Assembly: GCA_035546335.1 (NCBI GenBank)
Contig: DATKDP010000095.1
Location: 1 to 47,395, forward strand
Origin: DATKDP01 sp035546335
GTDB taxonomy: Bacteria > Acidobacteriota > Thermoanaerobaculia > Gp7-AA8
DNA length: 47,395 nucleotides
Direction of reading: 5' to 3'
The translations under genes were made by a program, and so were the position numbers. Of the stretch, positions 1-8,237 are shown piece by piece (the stretch's first letter is position 1; each line of letters begins with the position of its first letter). The notes beneath the pieces were generated by a model. That model ran no database searches and had not been told where the DNA came from. It saw only the letters and a program-made list of their open reading frames with translations.

Positions 1-19
1 CGCTGCAGAATGGTCGCAT
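1..19 (-). CDS. possible start of a minus-strand gene (partial)
   Basis: Read on the minus strand, an ATG at position 19 is preceded by a purine-rich GGAAGGGAG about 10 nt upstream. Only six codons lie inside the window, so no product can be named. It would be divergent from archease. This is a guess based on the ribosome-binding site alone. Confidence 0.2.
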
Positions 20-111
20 CGTCGGGTGTCTCCCTTCCTGTTTTGTGTCGCACACATACAGTTTACGGGAGCCCCGGCGACTTTCTTCGTGACCCTAATT
101 TGGACAGGCCT

Positions 112-246
112 GATAGCAGATAGCAGATGGCAGATGGCAGATAGGGAAGAAGGAAGAGGGAAGGAATGAAGGAAGAAGGATAGAAGGAAGAGGACGAGTC
201 ACCGAACAGAAACAAGCTCTGCCCTCTGCCCTCTGCCCTCTGCTAT
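112..246. repeat. paired heptad-repeat arrays flanking a polypurine tract
   Basis: Positions 112-144 are a run of 7-bp units (GATAGCA, GATAGCA, GATGGCA, GATGGCA). Positions 217-244 hold four units CTCTGCC/CTCTGCT. The second array is the reverse complement of a GGCAGAG series, so the two arrays form imperfect inverted arms. Between them, about 145-195 is almost pure A/G. The second array ends only 6 nt before the archease ATG, so the archease gene has no usual Shine-Dalgarno sequence. Confidence 0.85.
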
Positions 247-250
247 CGAA

Positions 251-646
251 ATGATCGAGCTCGTTCCTCATACCGCTGATGTCAGGATGCGGATTTCCGG
301 CAGCTCGCTCGAAGAGTTGTTCAGCGAGGGGGCTCGAGGACTCTTCGAGGTTCTCGCGCCGCGAGCTCTGGCCGAGCGGGCGCAGCGGAGAATCGAGGTG
401 GAAGCGAACGACACGACGTCACTTCTCGTCGACTTCCTCAACGAAGTCCTCTGGAATGCGCTGGTGAGCCGCGAGGCATACGAGAGCGTTCACTTCGAGG
501 AGCTCACCGAGAAACGCTTGGTTGCGGAGTTGCACGGGCATCTCGTGGAGGGGTTCGGCGACGACGTCAAGGCAGTGACCTATCACGAGGCGGAGGTCCG
601 GCGCTCGAACGGCTTGTGGGAAACGCTGCTCGTCCTGGACGTCTGA
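251..646 (+). CDS. archease, RtcB-activating protein
   Basis: The 131-residue product has the archease layout: an N-terminal HTAD motif (residues 7-10), a GSSLEELFSEGARGLFEV helix, and a C-terminal DVKAVTYHEAEV segment. Known archeases are about 130-150 residues and help the RNA ligase RtcB load guanylate and turn over. The rtcB gene follows after 19 nt, so a two-gene RNA repair operon is likely. No Shine-Dalgarno sequence is visible before the ATG because the heptad array runs almost to the start. The closing residues LLVLDV are family-typical, and the gene looks intact. Confidence 0.93.
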   Translation: MIELVPHTADVRMRISGSSLEELFSEGARGLFEVLAPRALAERAQRRIEVEANDTTSLLVDFLNEVLWNALVSREAYESVHFEELTEKRLVAELHGHLVEGFGDDVKAVTYHEAEVRRSNGLWETLLVLDV

Positions 647-665
647 CCGCCCGGAGAAAAGGAAC

Positions 666-2069
666 ATGGTGAACAGGAGCGATCTGCAGAAGATCGACGA
701 TCAGACGTGGGAGATTCCTCAGAGCTATCGCCCCGACATGCGCGTTCCCGCGCGCCTCTACACGAGCGAGCGAATGCTCGACTCGATTCTCGCCGATCGC
801 TCGCTCGAGCAGCTCGTCAACGTCGCGACGCTTCCCGGCATCCAGCGACATGCCCTGGCCATGCCCGACGTCCACGAGGGCTACGGCTTCCCGATCGGCG
901 GTGTGGCCGCATTCGACCTCGAGGACGGAGTGATCTCGCCGGGAGGGATCGGCTACGACATCAATTGCGGGGTCCGCCTTCTGACCTCGAGAGTCGTGCT
1001 CGACGATGTTCGCGATCGCGTTCCGAAGCTCGCTCACTCGATGGCGCGAGAGATTCCCTCCGGTGTGGGGCGGGGAGGAGCGCTGCGACTGAAGGGAGCC
1101 GATCTCGACGCCGTTCTCACAGGGGGAGCGCGCCAGGCGATCGCGATGGGATACGGAGAGGAAGCCGACCTTCGGGGGATCGAGTCGAACGGCGCCCTCT
1201 CCGAAGCGGATGCCGCTCTCGTCTCCGACCGGGCGAAGCAGCGAGGATCCGACCAGCTCGGCACCATGGGCGCCGGCAATCACTTCGTCGAGATCGATGT
1301 CGTGGAGGCGATCTTCGACGAACAGGATGCGGCGGGACTCGGTCTCTTCAGGAACCAGCTCGCCGTTCTGATTCACACCGGCTCGCGCGGTCTCGGACAT
1401 CAGATCGCCACCGATTTTCTGAAGCGAATGACGAAGGCGATGCCGCGCTACGGGCTCTCGATCCCCGACCGGGAGCTCGCCTGCGCTCCATTCGGCTCCC
1501 CGGAGGGAACGGAGTACTTCGCGGCGATGGCTGCGGGAGCGAACTTCGCCTGGGCGAATCGCCAGGTGATCACCGCCAGCGCCCGGCGGGCGTGGCGGTT
1601 CGAGCTGGGCGATGAAGGAGCGCTGGCCGTCCTCTACGACGTAGCGCACAACGTGGCGAAGATCGAGGAGCATCAGATCGGAAGCGTTCGCAGGAACGTC
1701 GTGGTTCATCGCAAGGGAGCGACTCGCGCATTCCCCGGGCAGCCGGTCCTGATTCCCGGCAGCATGGCGACGGGATCGTGGGTGCTGATCGGGAGAGATG
1801 AAGCGATGCGCGAGACCTTCGGCTCGAGCTGTCATGGGGCGGGGCGAACGATGTCGCGCAGCCGCGCCAAAAAGGAGATCGACGGCGGCGAGCTGAAGCG
1901 GCGGATGCAGGAGATGGGAATCTCCGTCGAAGGAGGCTCCCTGGCCGGACTCGTGGAGGAAGCGCCGGAAGCCTACAAGGACGTCGATGCGGTGATCGAT
2001 GTGGTGCATCGGGCGGGGATCGCGAAGAAGGTCGCCCGCCTGCGACCCGTGGCGGTGATCAAGGGGTGA
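666..2069 (+). CDS. rtcB: RtcB, RNA-splicing ligase (GTP-dependent)
   Basis: RtcB joins RNA 2',3'-cyclic phosphate or 3'-phosphate ends to 5'-OH ends using GTP and Mn2+, and acts in RNA repair. The 467-residue product carries the family motifs in order: PDVHEGYGFPIGG, GGIGYDINCGVRL (metal-binding Cys near residue 104), GAGNHF, HTGSRGLGHQ, and SSCHGAGRTMSR, whose His near residue 390 is the expected guanylylation site. GGAGAAAAGGAAC lies just before the ATG and supports this start. It is co-directional with archease 19 nt upstream. The gene looks complete and is followed directly by a heptad array. Confidence 0.96.
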   Translation: MVNRSDLQKIDDQTWEIPQSYRPDMRVPARLYTSERMLDSILADRSLEQLVNVATLPGIQRHALAMPDVHEGYGFPIGGVAAFDLEDGVISPGGIGYDINCGVRLLTSRVVLDDVRDRVPKLAHSMAREIPSGVGRGGALRLKGADLDAVLTGGARQAIAMGYGEEADLRGIESNGALSEADAALVSDRAKQRGSDQLGTMGAGNHFVEIDVVEAIFDEQDAAGLGLFRNQLAVLIHTGSRGLGHQIATDFLKRMTKAMPRYGLSIPDRELACAPFGSPEGTEYFAAMAAGANFAWANRQVITASARRAWRFELGDEGALAVLYDVAHNVAKIEEHQIGSVRRNVVVHRKGATRAFPGQPVLIPGSMATGSWVLIGRDEAMRETFGSSCHGAGRTMSRSRAKKEIDGGELKRRMQEMGISVEGGSLAGLVEEAPEAYKDVDAVIDVVHRAGIAKKVARLRPVAVIKG

Positions 2070-2079
2070 GGGAGGGGAG

Positions 2080-2121
2080 GGCAGAAGGCAGAAGGCAGAG
2101 GGCAGAGGGCAGATAGCAGAT
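2080..2121. repeat. heptad tandem repeat, six units
   Basis: Six contiguous 7-bp units: GGCAGAA twice, GGCAGAG twice, GGCAGAT, AGCAGAT. They begin 11 nt after the rtcB stop codon. The unit is the same as in the arrays at 112-144 and 12476-12517 and, inverted, at 217-244. Confidence 0.9.
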
Positions 2122-2139
2122 GAGCAAGATTCCGCGGTG

Positions 2140-2145
2140 TATACT
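2140..2145 (+). promoter_or_regulatory. putative -10 box (TATACT)
   Basis: GTGTATACT lies with its TATACT hexamer 15 nt before the ATG of the nucleotidyltransferase gene. The same nonamer occurs before the AbiEi-like gene (45415-45423). No clear -35 box is seen because the heptad array occupies that position. Confidence 0.4.
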
Positions 2146-2160
2146 GGAAACGGTGCGCCG

Positions 2161-2685
2161 ATGAAGGCTCTTGCCTACTGGAAGAACGTCGTGGCGGACG
2201 AAAGCGACTTTCTCGAGCGATTTCTATCGCTGCTGGACGAGGCTGAGATCGACTACTGCATCATCGGCGGCCAGGGCGTCAACGCCTATGCCGAGCCGGT
2301 GATCAGCCTCGATCTCGACATTGTGATCGCGGTCGGCGATCTGGGACGCATCGAGCCAATTCTGCGCGAACAGTTCGTCGTCGAGCGGTTTGCCCACAGT
2401 CTCAATGTCGCGGCTCGTGGCTCCGATCTTCGCGTCCAGATTCAGACGGATCCGAGGTACGGAGAGTTCGTGGCGAGAGCCCGGCGACGAATGGTTCTAG
2501 GCGTCATGATGCCGGTGGCACGAATCGAGGACGTTCTTGCCGGAAAGGTGTGGGCCGTTCAGGATCCGGAGCGCAGGCCCAGCAAACGGCAGAAGGATCT
2601 CGCCGACATTGCCCGGCTGCTCGAAGCCGATTCCTTGCTGCGCGACCAGGTTCCCGCGGACGTTCTTTCCCGCCTGTTTCATTAG
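2161..2685 (+). CDS. orphan nucleotidyltransferase-fold protein (AbiEii/MNT-like)
   Basis: The 174-residue product has a polymerase-beta-type signature: IIGGQGVNAYAEP followed by SLDLDIVIA (the GG...D-x-D pattern), then a C-terminal AGKVWAVQDPERRPSKRQKDLADIARLLEA helix typical of AbiEii-like proteins. Family members transfer nucleotides, often to tRNA, in toxin-antitoxin systems, but many single-gene members have no known role. No antitoxin-type gene is adjacent. An in-frame GTG at 2137 lies on top of the putative -10 box, so the ATG at 2161 is preferred. Function is inferred from fold only. Confidence 0.75.
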   Translation: MKALAYWKNVVADESDFLERFLSLLDEAEIDYCIIGGQGVNAYAEPVISLDLDIVIAVGDLGRIEPILREQFVVERFAHSLNVAARGSDLRVQIQTDPRYGEFVARARRRMVLGVMMPVARIEDVLAGKVWAVQDPERRPSKRQKDLADIARLLEADSLLRDQVPADVLSRLFH

Positions 2686-2691
2686 CGGAGT

Positions 2692-2740
2692 CTTCACCCT
2701 TCACTCTTCACTCTTCACCCTTCACCCTTCACCCTTCAGT
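2692..2740. repeat. heptad tandem repeat, seven units (CTTCACY)
   Basis: Seven contiguous 7-bp units (CTTCACC, CTTCACT, CTTCACT, CTTCACC three times, CTTCAGT). The array fills the gap between two convergent genes and its last base is the first base of the DUF2891 stop codon. The same unit forms the array at 12626-12681. Confidence 0.92.
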
Positions 2741-3810
2741 CACACTCCTCTCCGCGTCACCAGGTAGACGGCAAAGCTGCCGAGCCAGTGCCCTCCTTCG
2801 TAATGTTCGCCGGTGACGGCGGCGAGACCGGCATTGCGATGCGCCTGGGCGGCCGCCTCGAGCGCGGGGATGCGCGGATCTCCCTCTGGAAGCCCTGAAG
2901 CGATTCCTTCGAGCATCCACGCCCGGCTGAGATTCAGCCCATCGAGATGAGCGAGCTTCGGATCGCTCGGGTCGGTGGCAACCGCCGGGCGGAGCCACGA
3001 GCCTTCGAGCGCGGAAATCTGAGGAAGAAATCCTCCGAGCCAGGCCGCGAACTCGACAGGGAGCATCACGCGCCGCATCGCATCGGCTTCGGCGAGGCAT
3101 GGCGAGAGGAAGTCTTCCCCCGAGGGCTCGTATTCGAGAGGACACCCGCGGTCGCGGCGATAGAAGGAGAGCACTCTCTTCCGCACGAGCTCCCGAAACG
3201 CCTCGTCTCCCGCCTTCGAGTCGAGGATCAGCCCGATGGCGAATGCGGTCTGGCTGTGCTCTCCGGAGCGCACGGGATGCGACAGCTTCGGCAGCCAGGC
3301 GGCCAGGCGGGCGACGACGGCGTTCTCGAGCGGAGCGATTGCCTGGTAGAGCTGGCGCCCGAGGGGATCGTCCCACTCCCGGAGCTCACCGGAGAGCTGA
3401 AGGAGCCAGGCCAGGCCATAGGGACGCTCGAAGCTCGCACGGCCGGAGCCCTGGAGGTAGGAGATCTCGCGTGCAATGTTCTGCGGCGTGATGCTCTTTC
3501 GCAGACCCTCACGAGCCTTCGAAGCAAACGCCGCCTCCGGATCGTTTCTCACCAGCCGTGCGAGGAGCCAGTGCCCATGCACCGCGGAGTGCCAGTCGTA
3601 GCATCCATGGAACGCCGGGGTGAGCTTTCGAGGAGGCATCGCGTCGGCATCGGATGCGAGAACGTGCGCGATCTTGTTCGGATACTCTTTGTGAATGCAT
3701 GCGAGCGCGAGATCGGCGAAACGCTGGTTCGAGTCGCGATCGAGATCGGACGCCAGCAGCTGGATCGAGAAAAGAGTCAGCAGGAGGGCGGTGATGAGCG
3801 AATGACGCAT
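2740..3810 (-). CDS. DUF2891 family protein, exported
   Basis: The 356-residue product starts with a signal peptide (MRHSLITALLLTLFSIQLLA). It matches DUF2891 proteins: ALACIHKEYPNKIAHVL near the N terminus, then AFHGCYDWHSAVHGHWLLARLV and, near the C terminus, LNLSRAWMLEGIA and GEHYEGGHWLGSFAVYL. The His- and Trp-rich helices suggest an alpha/alpha-barrel, as in some carbohydrate-active proteins, but no activity is established to my knowledge. There is no Shine-Dalgarno sequence. A TAGATT hexamer lies 6 nt before the ATG, suggesting a leaderless message. It is convergent with the nucleotidyltransferase gene. Confidence 0.85.
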   Translation of the reverse strand: MRHSLITALLLTLFSIQLLASDLDRDSNQRFADLALACIHKEYPNKIAHVLASDADAMPPRKLTPAFHGCYDWHSAVHGHWLLARLVRNDPEAAFASKAREGLRKSITPQNIAREISYLQGSGRASFERPYGLAWLLQLSGELREWDDPLGRQLYQAIAPLENAVVARLAAWLPKLSHPVRSGEHSQTAFAIGLILDSKAGDEAFRELVRKRVLSFYRRDRGCPLEYEPSGEDFLSPCLAEADAMRRVMLPVEFAAWLGGFLPQISALEGSWLRPAVATDPSDPKLAHLDGLNLSRAWMLEGIASGLPEGDPRIPALEAAAQAHRNAGLAAVTGEHYEGGHWLGSFAVYLVTRRGV

Positions 3811-3816
3811 CTGAAA

Positions 3817-3822
3817 AATCTA
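3817..3822 (-). promoter_or_regulatory. putative -10 box (TAGATT) of a leaderless gene
   Basis: On the minus strand GTGGTAGATT ends 6 nt before the DUF2891 ATG. A -10 box so placed would start transcription at or next to the A of the ATG. Confidence 0.45.
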
Positions 3823-3875
3823 CCACGCTTCGCCGATCCTCGTGATCATGGCGGTCAGCGCGGCATTCCTCTCCT

Positions 3876-4358
3876 TCACTCGCCGATATCGCCGCTGCTC
3901 GGAACGTCTCTGCGATTGAGCACGCCCCGCGTGGCGCGGACTCTCGCCTCTTCCCGCTCGATGAGCACCTGACGTTTGCGCTCGAGGGAGTCGGCGTCGC
4001 GAACGCCACAGGCGCGAACCAGCCGGCCGAACGCGCCGGCCACAGGCTCGATCGATTCTTCGATCCGGACGCCGGAGTTGTAGAGCAATTTACCCTTCTC
4101 GCCGGTCCTGCTGGACAGATGGCTCCAGACGATCTTCACACGAATCGAAAACTCCTCTTTCGTGTCGGGATTCGGAATCCGGATCGTTCCGGCGGTTCCG
4201 ATCTTGAGAGGATCGAGGTGCTCGAGCTTGAATCCACCCTCGGAGAGATCGACGATGGTCACCGAGAAGCCGGCAAATTGAGCCGGAAGCGGCTCACGGC
4301 AATTCCATCTCCGTTTTGCACGAAGCTCGGAGACCGACGGAGGCGAAACATCGGACAT
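3876..4358 (-). CDS. PilZ domain protein, putative c-di-GMP receptor
   Basis: The 160-residue product has both PilZ signatures: RRWNCREP (the RxxxR element, residues about 15-20) and VDLSEGGFKLEH (D/NxSxxG). Known PilZ domains bind cyclic di-GMP through these residues and control motility, exopolysaccharide or transcription. The beta-strands continue to about residue 100 (SIRVKIVWSHL). The C-terminal 50 residues are charged and helical with no clear domain. GAGGA lies 8 nt before the ATG. The gene is divergent from the amidase gene across 156 bp. No diguanylate cyclase lies in the window, so its partner is unknown. Confidence 0.88.
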   Translation of the reverse strand: MSDVSPPSVSELRAKRRWNCREPLPAQFAGFSVTIVDLSEGGFKLEHLDPLKIGTAGTIRIPNPDTKEEFSIRVKIVWSHLSSRTGEKGKLLYNSGVRIEESIEPVAGAFGRLVRACGVRDADSLERKRQVLIEREEARVRATRGVLNRRDVPSSGDIGE

Positions 4359-4469
4359 CGCTGTTTCCTCGATTGCAGATTTTGGAAGAGTATCCTCTTG
4401 AAAACGACAACCCGTACGATTCTACTCCGTTTCGCGTGCCACGAGCAGCCTGAACATCCTGGCTTTCCG

Positions 4470-4498
4470 GTGACCAAACTGTCTATATCGTTTATATT
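4470..4498 (+). promoter_or_regulatory. putative sigma-70-type promoter for the amidase
   Basis: GTGACC (4470-4475) and TATATT (4493-4498) are separated by 17 bp and sit in the most AT-rich stretch nearby. The -10 box ends 16 nt before the amidase ATG. Confidence 0.5.
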
Positions 4499-4514
4499 AT
4501 TCGACCGGATTGCC

Positions 4515-6104
4515 ATGCGAATGAAGGACGGAATCACGCAACTTCTGTTGCTCGCTCTGTACATTCTCCCCACCGCGCGATGCGCCGTCGCGACGAATCC
4601 TCGGACACTCCCCATCGAGGAGGCGACGATCAGAGAGCTGCAGACCGAGATTCGTTCCGGCCGCCTGCAATGCCGTGAGCTCGTCCAGCACTACCTGCGT
4701 CGCATCGATGCGTACGACAAGAGCGGGCCCGCGCTCAACGCGATCGTCGTCGTGAATACCATGGCGCTGGAAGAGGCGGCGGAGCTCGATGTGAGCGCGG
4801 CTCGCGGAGAGTACGCAGGGCCGCTTCACTGCGTCGCTCTGATCGTCAAGGACAACTTCGAGACCATCGGACTGCCGGCGACCGCCGGGTCGCTTTCGAT
4901 GGAAGGGTGGATCTCATCGAAGGACGCCTTTCAGGTGCGACGGATGCGCGAGGCGGGAGCGATCATTCTCGCGAAGTCGAACATGGCGGAGTTTGCCTTC
5001 AGCCCGTATGAGACCGTCAGCTCGATTCTCCCCGGATACACACGCAATCCCTATGCTCTGAACCGCGTGACCGCCGGCTCGAGCGGAGGGACCGCCGCGG
5101 CTGTCGCCGCGAGCTTCGGCGCGGTCGGGCTCGGAACCGATACCGGCAATTCGATTCGTGGCCCTGCATCCCATCAGGCACTCGTCGGAATCCGTTCCAC
5201 CATGGGCCTGACGAGCCGCGCGGGGGTCGCTCCCCTCAACCTCTCCGCGGACATCGCCGGCCCGCTGGCACGGACGGTCGAAGACGCGGTCGCGGTTCTG
5301 CAGGTCATCGCCGGTCACGATCGCGACGATCCGGTCACCCTCGCCGCCAGCGAGAGAGTCATCCCGGATTACCACGAAGCGCTGATCGCGACCGGCCTCG
5401 AGGGGGCACGCATCGGAATCCTCACTCAGGCCTACTCGACGCCGACGACGGACCGGGAGATCGAGCAGCGTTTCGCAGAGGCGGTGGAAGATCTTCGGAG
5501 ATCGGGCGCTTCGGTGAGCCATGTCGAGATCTCGCGACTCGACGAGCTGCGTCGCATCCCGACCGGCGGCTGCAACCCTTTCAAGCGGGATCTGGAGGAC
5601 TATCTGCGGTCGCGGACTCCCCCGCCCCCCGTCACGAGTCTCGAGGAAATCCTCGGATCGCGGAAGTTCCATCCGAGCATCGAGAAACGCCTCGAGAGCG
5701 GACATGCCGCCGAGGACGCGCCGGATGAAAGCGCGGGGTGCCGCAGCCGCGAGGAATTCCGGGCGAGGTTGCGCGAAGCGGTGCTCGCGCTGATGGAATC
5801 CGAGCGGCTCGACGCACTGATCTACCCGACGTGGAGCAATCCGCCGCGGCTGATCGGCGATCTGACGACTCCGCATGGCGACAACAACCAGCTTTTCGCG
5901 CCGGCGACGGGGTTTCCGGCGATCACGGTTCCGATGGGAAGCACACGAAACGAGACTCTGCCGGCCGGGCTGCAGTTCTTCGGCCGCCCCTGGGACGAAT
6001 CGACGTTGATCAGGCTGGCCTACGCTTACGAACAGGCGACCAGGCATCGCCGCCCGCCGCCGAGCACTCCGCCTCTGGCTCGGAGCAGACTGCAGGGGCG
6101 ATAG
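4515..6104 (+). CDS. amidase signature family hydrolase, exported
   Basis: The 529-residue product begins with a basic then hydrophobic signal segment (MRMKDGITQLLLLALYILP), so it is probably exported. It carries the amidase-signature Ser-cisSer-Lys triad: VKDNFETIGLPATAGS supplies the Lys, and VTAGSSGGTAAAVAA with TDTGNSIRGPASHQALVGIR supplies the two serines and the Gly-rich loop. These enzymes hydrolyse amide bonds in many small molecules, and the substrate cannot be told from sequence. The reading frame stays open upstream to 4119, but the ATG at 4515 places the signal peptide at the N terminus and has a promoter just upstream. A nearby ATG at 4521 is an alternative. Confidence 0.9.
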   Translation: MRMKDGITQLLLLALYILPTARCAVATNPRTLPIEEATIRELQTEIRSGRLQCRELVQHYLRRIDAYDKSGPALNAIVVVNTMALEEAAELDVSAARGEYAGPLHCVALIVKDNFETIGLPATAGSLSMEGWISSKDAFQVRRMREAGAIILAKSNMAEFAFSPYETVSSILPGYTRNPYALNRVTAGSSGGTAAAVAASFGAVGLGTDTGNSIRGPASHQALVGIRSTMGLTSRAGVAPLNLSADIAGPLARTVEDAVAVLQVIAGHDRDDPVTLAASERVIPDYHEALIATGLEGARIGILTQAYSTPTTDREIEQRFAEAVEDLRRSGASVSHVEISRLDELRRIPTGGCNPFKRDLEDYLRSRTPPPPVTSLEEILGSRKFHPSIEKRLESGHAAEDAPDESAGCRSREEFRARLREAVLALMESERLDALIYPTWSNPPRLIGDLTTPHGDNNQLFAPATGFPAITVPMGSTRNETLPAGLQFFGRPWDESTLIRLAYAYEQATRHRRPPPSTPPLARSRLQGR

Positions 6105-6182
6105 AATGTATGCCCGCGCGAAAGGCGCCCGTATCATCGTTTCGAGCATGATCGACATCAAGGCAGGCGAGGGAAGAGAAGG

Positions 6183-7259
6183 ATGAGAATTCGATCCGTG
6201 ATCGTTGGAACCGGATGTCATATCCCGGAGGTCGTCGTCGCCAACGACGCCTTTCTGGATCACGACTTTCGTGGTCCCGACGAGAAGAAGATCGCAAAGC
6301 CCAATGCGGAGATCCTCCAGCAGTTCGAAGCGATCACCGGAATCCGGGAGCGCCGCTATGTCCCCGATTCGCTGACGGCTTCGGACATTTCGTTTCTGGC
6401 GGCGCGCGACGCGCTGACCTCGTCCGGAGTCGAAGGCGAAACTCTCGACTATCTCATCGTGGCGCACAACTTCGGTGACGTGCAGGCAGGCAGCCGGACA
6501 CCCGACCTGGTTCCCGCCCTCGCGGCGCGAGTCAAGGCGAAGCTGGAGATCCGAAATCCGAGGACCGTCGCATTCGATCTCGTCTTCGGTTGTCCCGGCT
6601 GGCTGCAGGGGATGATCATGGCCGACTACATGATCCGCTCGGGAGTCGTTCGCCGGGTGATGATCGTCGGCGCCGAGACGCTCTCCCGCGTCTCCGACCC
6701 GCACGATCGCGACAGTCTGATCTACGCCGACGGCGCGGGGGCGACGATACTCGAAGGACGCGAGACGGAAGAAGAGATCGGCATTCTCTCGCATGCGGTC
6801 CGCTCGGATACACTCGAGCACTCGGGCATGCTCTTCATGGGGCCTTCCTACAATCAGGAGGCATTTCTGGAGGCGCTCTTTCTGAAGATGGAAGGGCGCA
6901 AGCTCTATCGCTATGCCCTGACGACCGTTGCGGGAGCGATCCGGGAGAGTCTCGAGCGGGCGGGCATCACCCTCGGCTCGGTGAAAAAGCTCCTCCTTCA
7001 TCAGGCCAACGGGAAGATGGACGAAGCGATCCTCGATGCGCTCTTCAGTCTGTATGGAATCGACCAGATGCCTGCCGATGTCATGCCGATGACCATCTCC
7101 TGGCTCGGCAACAGTTCGGTTGCGACGCTGCCGACGCTGCTCGATCTGATCGTCAAGGAGCGAATGGATGGTCACCGGATCGAGAGTGGCGACACGATCG
7201 TCTTCGCGTCGGTCGGCGCCGGAATGAACATCAATGCCGTCGTTTACAGGCAGCCGTGA
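6183..7259 (+). CDS. 3-oxoacyl-ACP synthase III-like ketosynthase (FabH family)
   Basis: The 358-residue product has the thiolase-fold KAS III triad: Cys in LVFGCPGWLQG, His in KLLLHQANGKM, and Asn in WLGNSSVATLPTL. KAS III enzymes condense acyl-CoA with malonyl-ACP to start fatty acid or related chains. The length and the N-terminal ANDAFLDHDF insert suggest a FabH paralogue rather than the housekeeping enzyme, because no fab or acp genes are nearby. GAAGAGAAGG lies just before the ATG and decides the start. A TAGAAT hexamer at the end of the amidase gene could be a -10 box. The gene appears to be transcribed alone. Confidence 0.9.
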   Translation: MRIRSVIVGTGCHIPEVVVANDAFLDHDFRGPDEKKIAKPNAEILQQFEAITGIRERRYVPDSLTASDISFLAARDALTSSGVEGETLDYLIVAHNFGDVQAGSRTPDLVPALAARVKAKLEIRNPRTVAFDLVFGCPGWLQGMIMADYMIRSGVVRRVMIVGAETLSRVSDPHDRDSLIYADGAGATILEGRETEEEIGILSHAVRSDTLEHSGMLFMGPSYNQEAFLEALFLKMEGRKLYRYALTTVAGAIRESLERAGITLGSVKKLLLHQANGKMDEAILDALFSLYGIDQMPADVMPMTISWLGNSSVATLPTLLDLIVKERMDGHRIESGDTIVFASVGAGMNINAVVYRQP

Positions 7260-7300
7260 CCGGCGAGCTGGACGTCCCGATCTTCAGAGATGACATGCGG

Positions 7301-7447
7301 GCGAAGTTTGTCCGCTTCGGCCAGCGGCGGCGGGGACGGGATGAGGCGAATCAGGGAGAGCGGGCGTCCCGCGCCCGCCCCTGTAGCAACGCGATCCTGC
7401 ACCCTACAGCGGCAAGGGGTCGTCAACCATTCGGGGCCAGGCCGAAG
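7301..7447. repeat. composite intergenic repeat (copy 1)
   Basis: Three blocks in a row: a hairpin GCGAAGTTTGTCCGCTTCGG (7301-7320), a 28-bp palindromic element (7354-7381, core GCGGGCG...CGCCCGC), and a 50-bp block (7398-7447) containing CACCCTACAGCGGCAA and CAACCATTCGGGG. All three blocks reappear as the reverse complement between 27205 and 27317. It fills most of the 243-bp gap between the ketosynthase and TVP38 genes. Confidence 0.85.
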
Positions 7448-7502
7448 ATATCCGCGGGGGCGAAGATCGGATGCGGCTCGCTTATCGCATCAGGAAGCCC
7501 GA

Positions 7503-8216
7503 ATGAGCAATGCCATTGAGCGGCGCTCGATCGCCGACGAAGAAGGGAAGAGGCGGACACGCCTGGCGTGGCGCCGCCCCGCCGTCCTTCTCGTCGCAGT
7601 GATCCTTCTCGCGGTCGCTGCCCACCTTCTCGGAGTACGAGGCTGGATCGATCTGCGGACGCTGACCACCTGGCTCGATTCGATCGGGTCTCTCTGGTGG
7701 GCACCGCTTGCCCTGGTCGGGCTCTACATTGCGTTCAACCTTCTTGCTCTTCCCGGAAGCATACTGACGCTTGCTGCGGGCTTTGTGTGGGGATGGGTGC
7801 TGGGGGGTCTGCTCGCGCTGGCCGGATCGACTGTGGGCACCGCGTTGCCGTACCTTCTTGCGCGAAGCCACGCCCCCTTCATCGAAGAGCACATGCGCGC
7901 CCGGGCAGCGCGACTGCACGCCAGACTGCAGCAGGAGGGAGTCACAGCCCTCCTGATGCTCCGGCTGGTCCCGGGCGTCCCCTATTCGCTGATCAATTAC
8001 GCCGCAGGGTTTGCAGGCATCCGTCCGTTTCCCTACTTCGCAGCCACCTTCGTCGGAACGATTCCGGGCGCGTTCATCGTCACCTACCTGGCCGACGCGG
8101 TCTACAGCGGGCTGATCTCGCTCCAGGGCGCATTCGCCCGCCTGGCGATCGCCGGCTTTCTGCTGGGCGGGCTGGTGCTGGCATCACGGCTGGTGTCGAA
8201 GCGATTTCTGAAGTGA
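7503..8216 (+). CDS. TVP38/TMEM64 (VTT domain) membrane protein
   Basis: The 237-residue product has a basic N terminus, then a membrane segment (RRPAVLLVAVILLAVAAHLLG) and the VTT/DedA-like core: LALPGSILTLAAGFVWG, GSTVGTALPYLLAR, RLVPGVPYSLINYAAGFAGI and VGTIPGAFIVTYLADA. Family members are inner-membrane proteins related to DedA, and some act as lipid transporters or scramblases. The precise role here is unknown. AGGA lies about 8 nt before the ATG at 7503. The longer open frame runs back into the repeat element and is not expected to be translated. Confidence 0.9.
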   Translation: MSNAIERRSIADEEGKRRTRLAWRRPAVLLVAVILLAVAAHLLGVRGWIDLRTLTTWLDSIGSLWWAPLALVGLYIAFNLLALPGSILTLAAGFVWGWVLGGLLALAGSTVGTALPYLLARSHAPFIEEHMRARAARLHARLQQEGVTALLMLRLVPGVPYSLINYAAGFAGIRPFPYFAATFVGTIPGAFIVTYLADAVYSGLISLQGAFARLAIAGFLLGGLVLASRLVSKRFLK

Positions 8217-8237
8217 TGGAGTGGTCCGGCGCTCGTG

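Noticed and set aside
112..246. CRISPR array
   Set aside because: Repeats are 7 bp with no unique spacers of regular length, so this is a tandem repeat.
567..2009. 480-codon open frame on the minus strand across rtcB
   Set aside because: It is antisense to a complete, well-conserved gene and has no recognisable protein features. Such frames are expected in GC-rich DNA.
6147..6184. 12-codon leader peptide overlapping the ketosynthase start
   Set aside because: The frame ends in TGA overlapping the ATG, but it has no ribosome-binding site and no attenuator-like structure.
4914..7175. 753-codon minus-strand open frame across the amidase and ketosynthase genes
   Set aside because: It spans two real genes in antisense, has low-complexity Arg/Asp-rich sequence, and shows no motif or start signal.
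7354..7381. Short coding fragment (RAGVPRPP in several frames)
   Set aside because: The same peptide appears wherever the 28-bp palindrome is read, so it reflects the repeat and not a gene.
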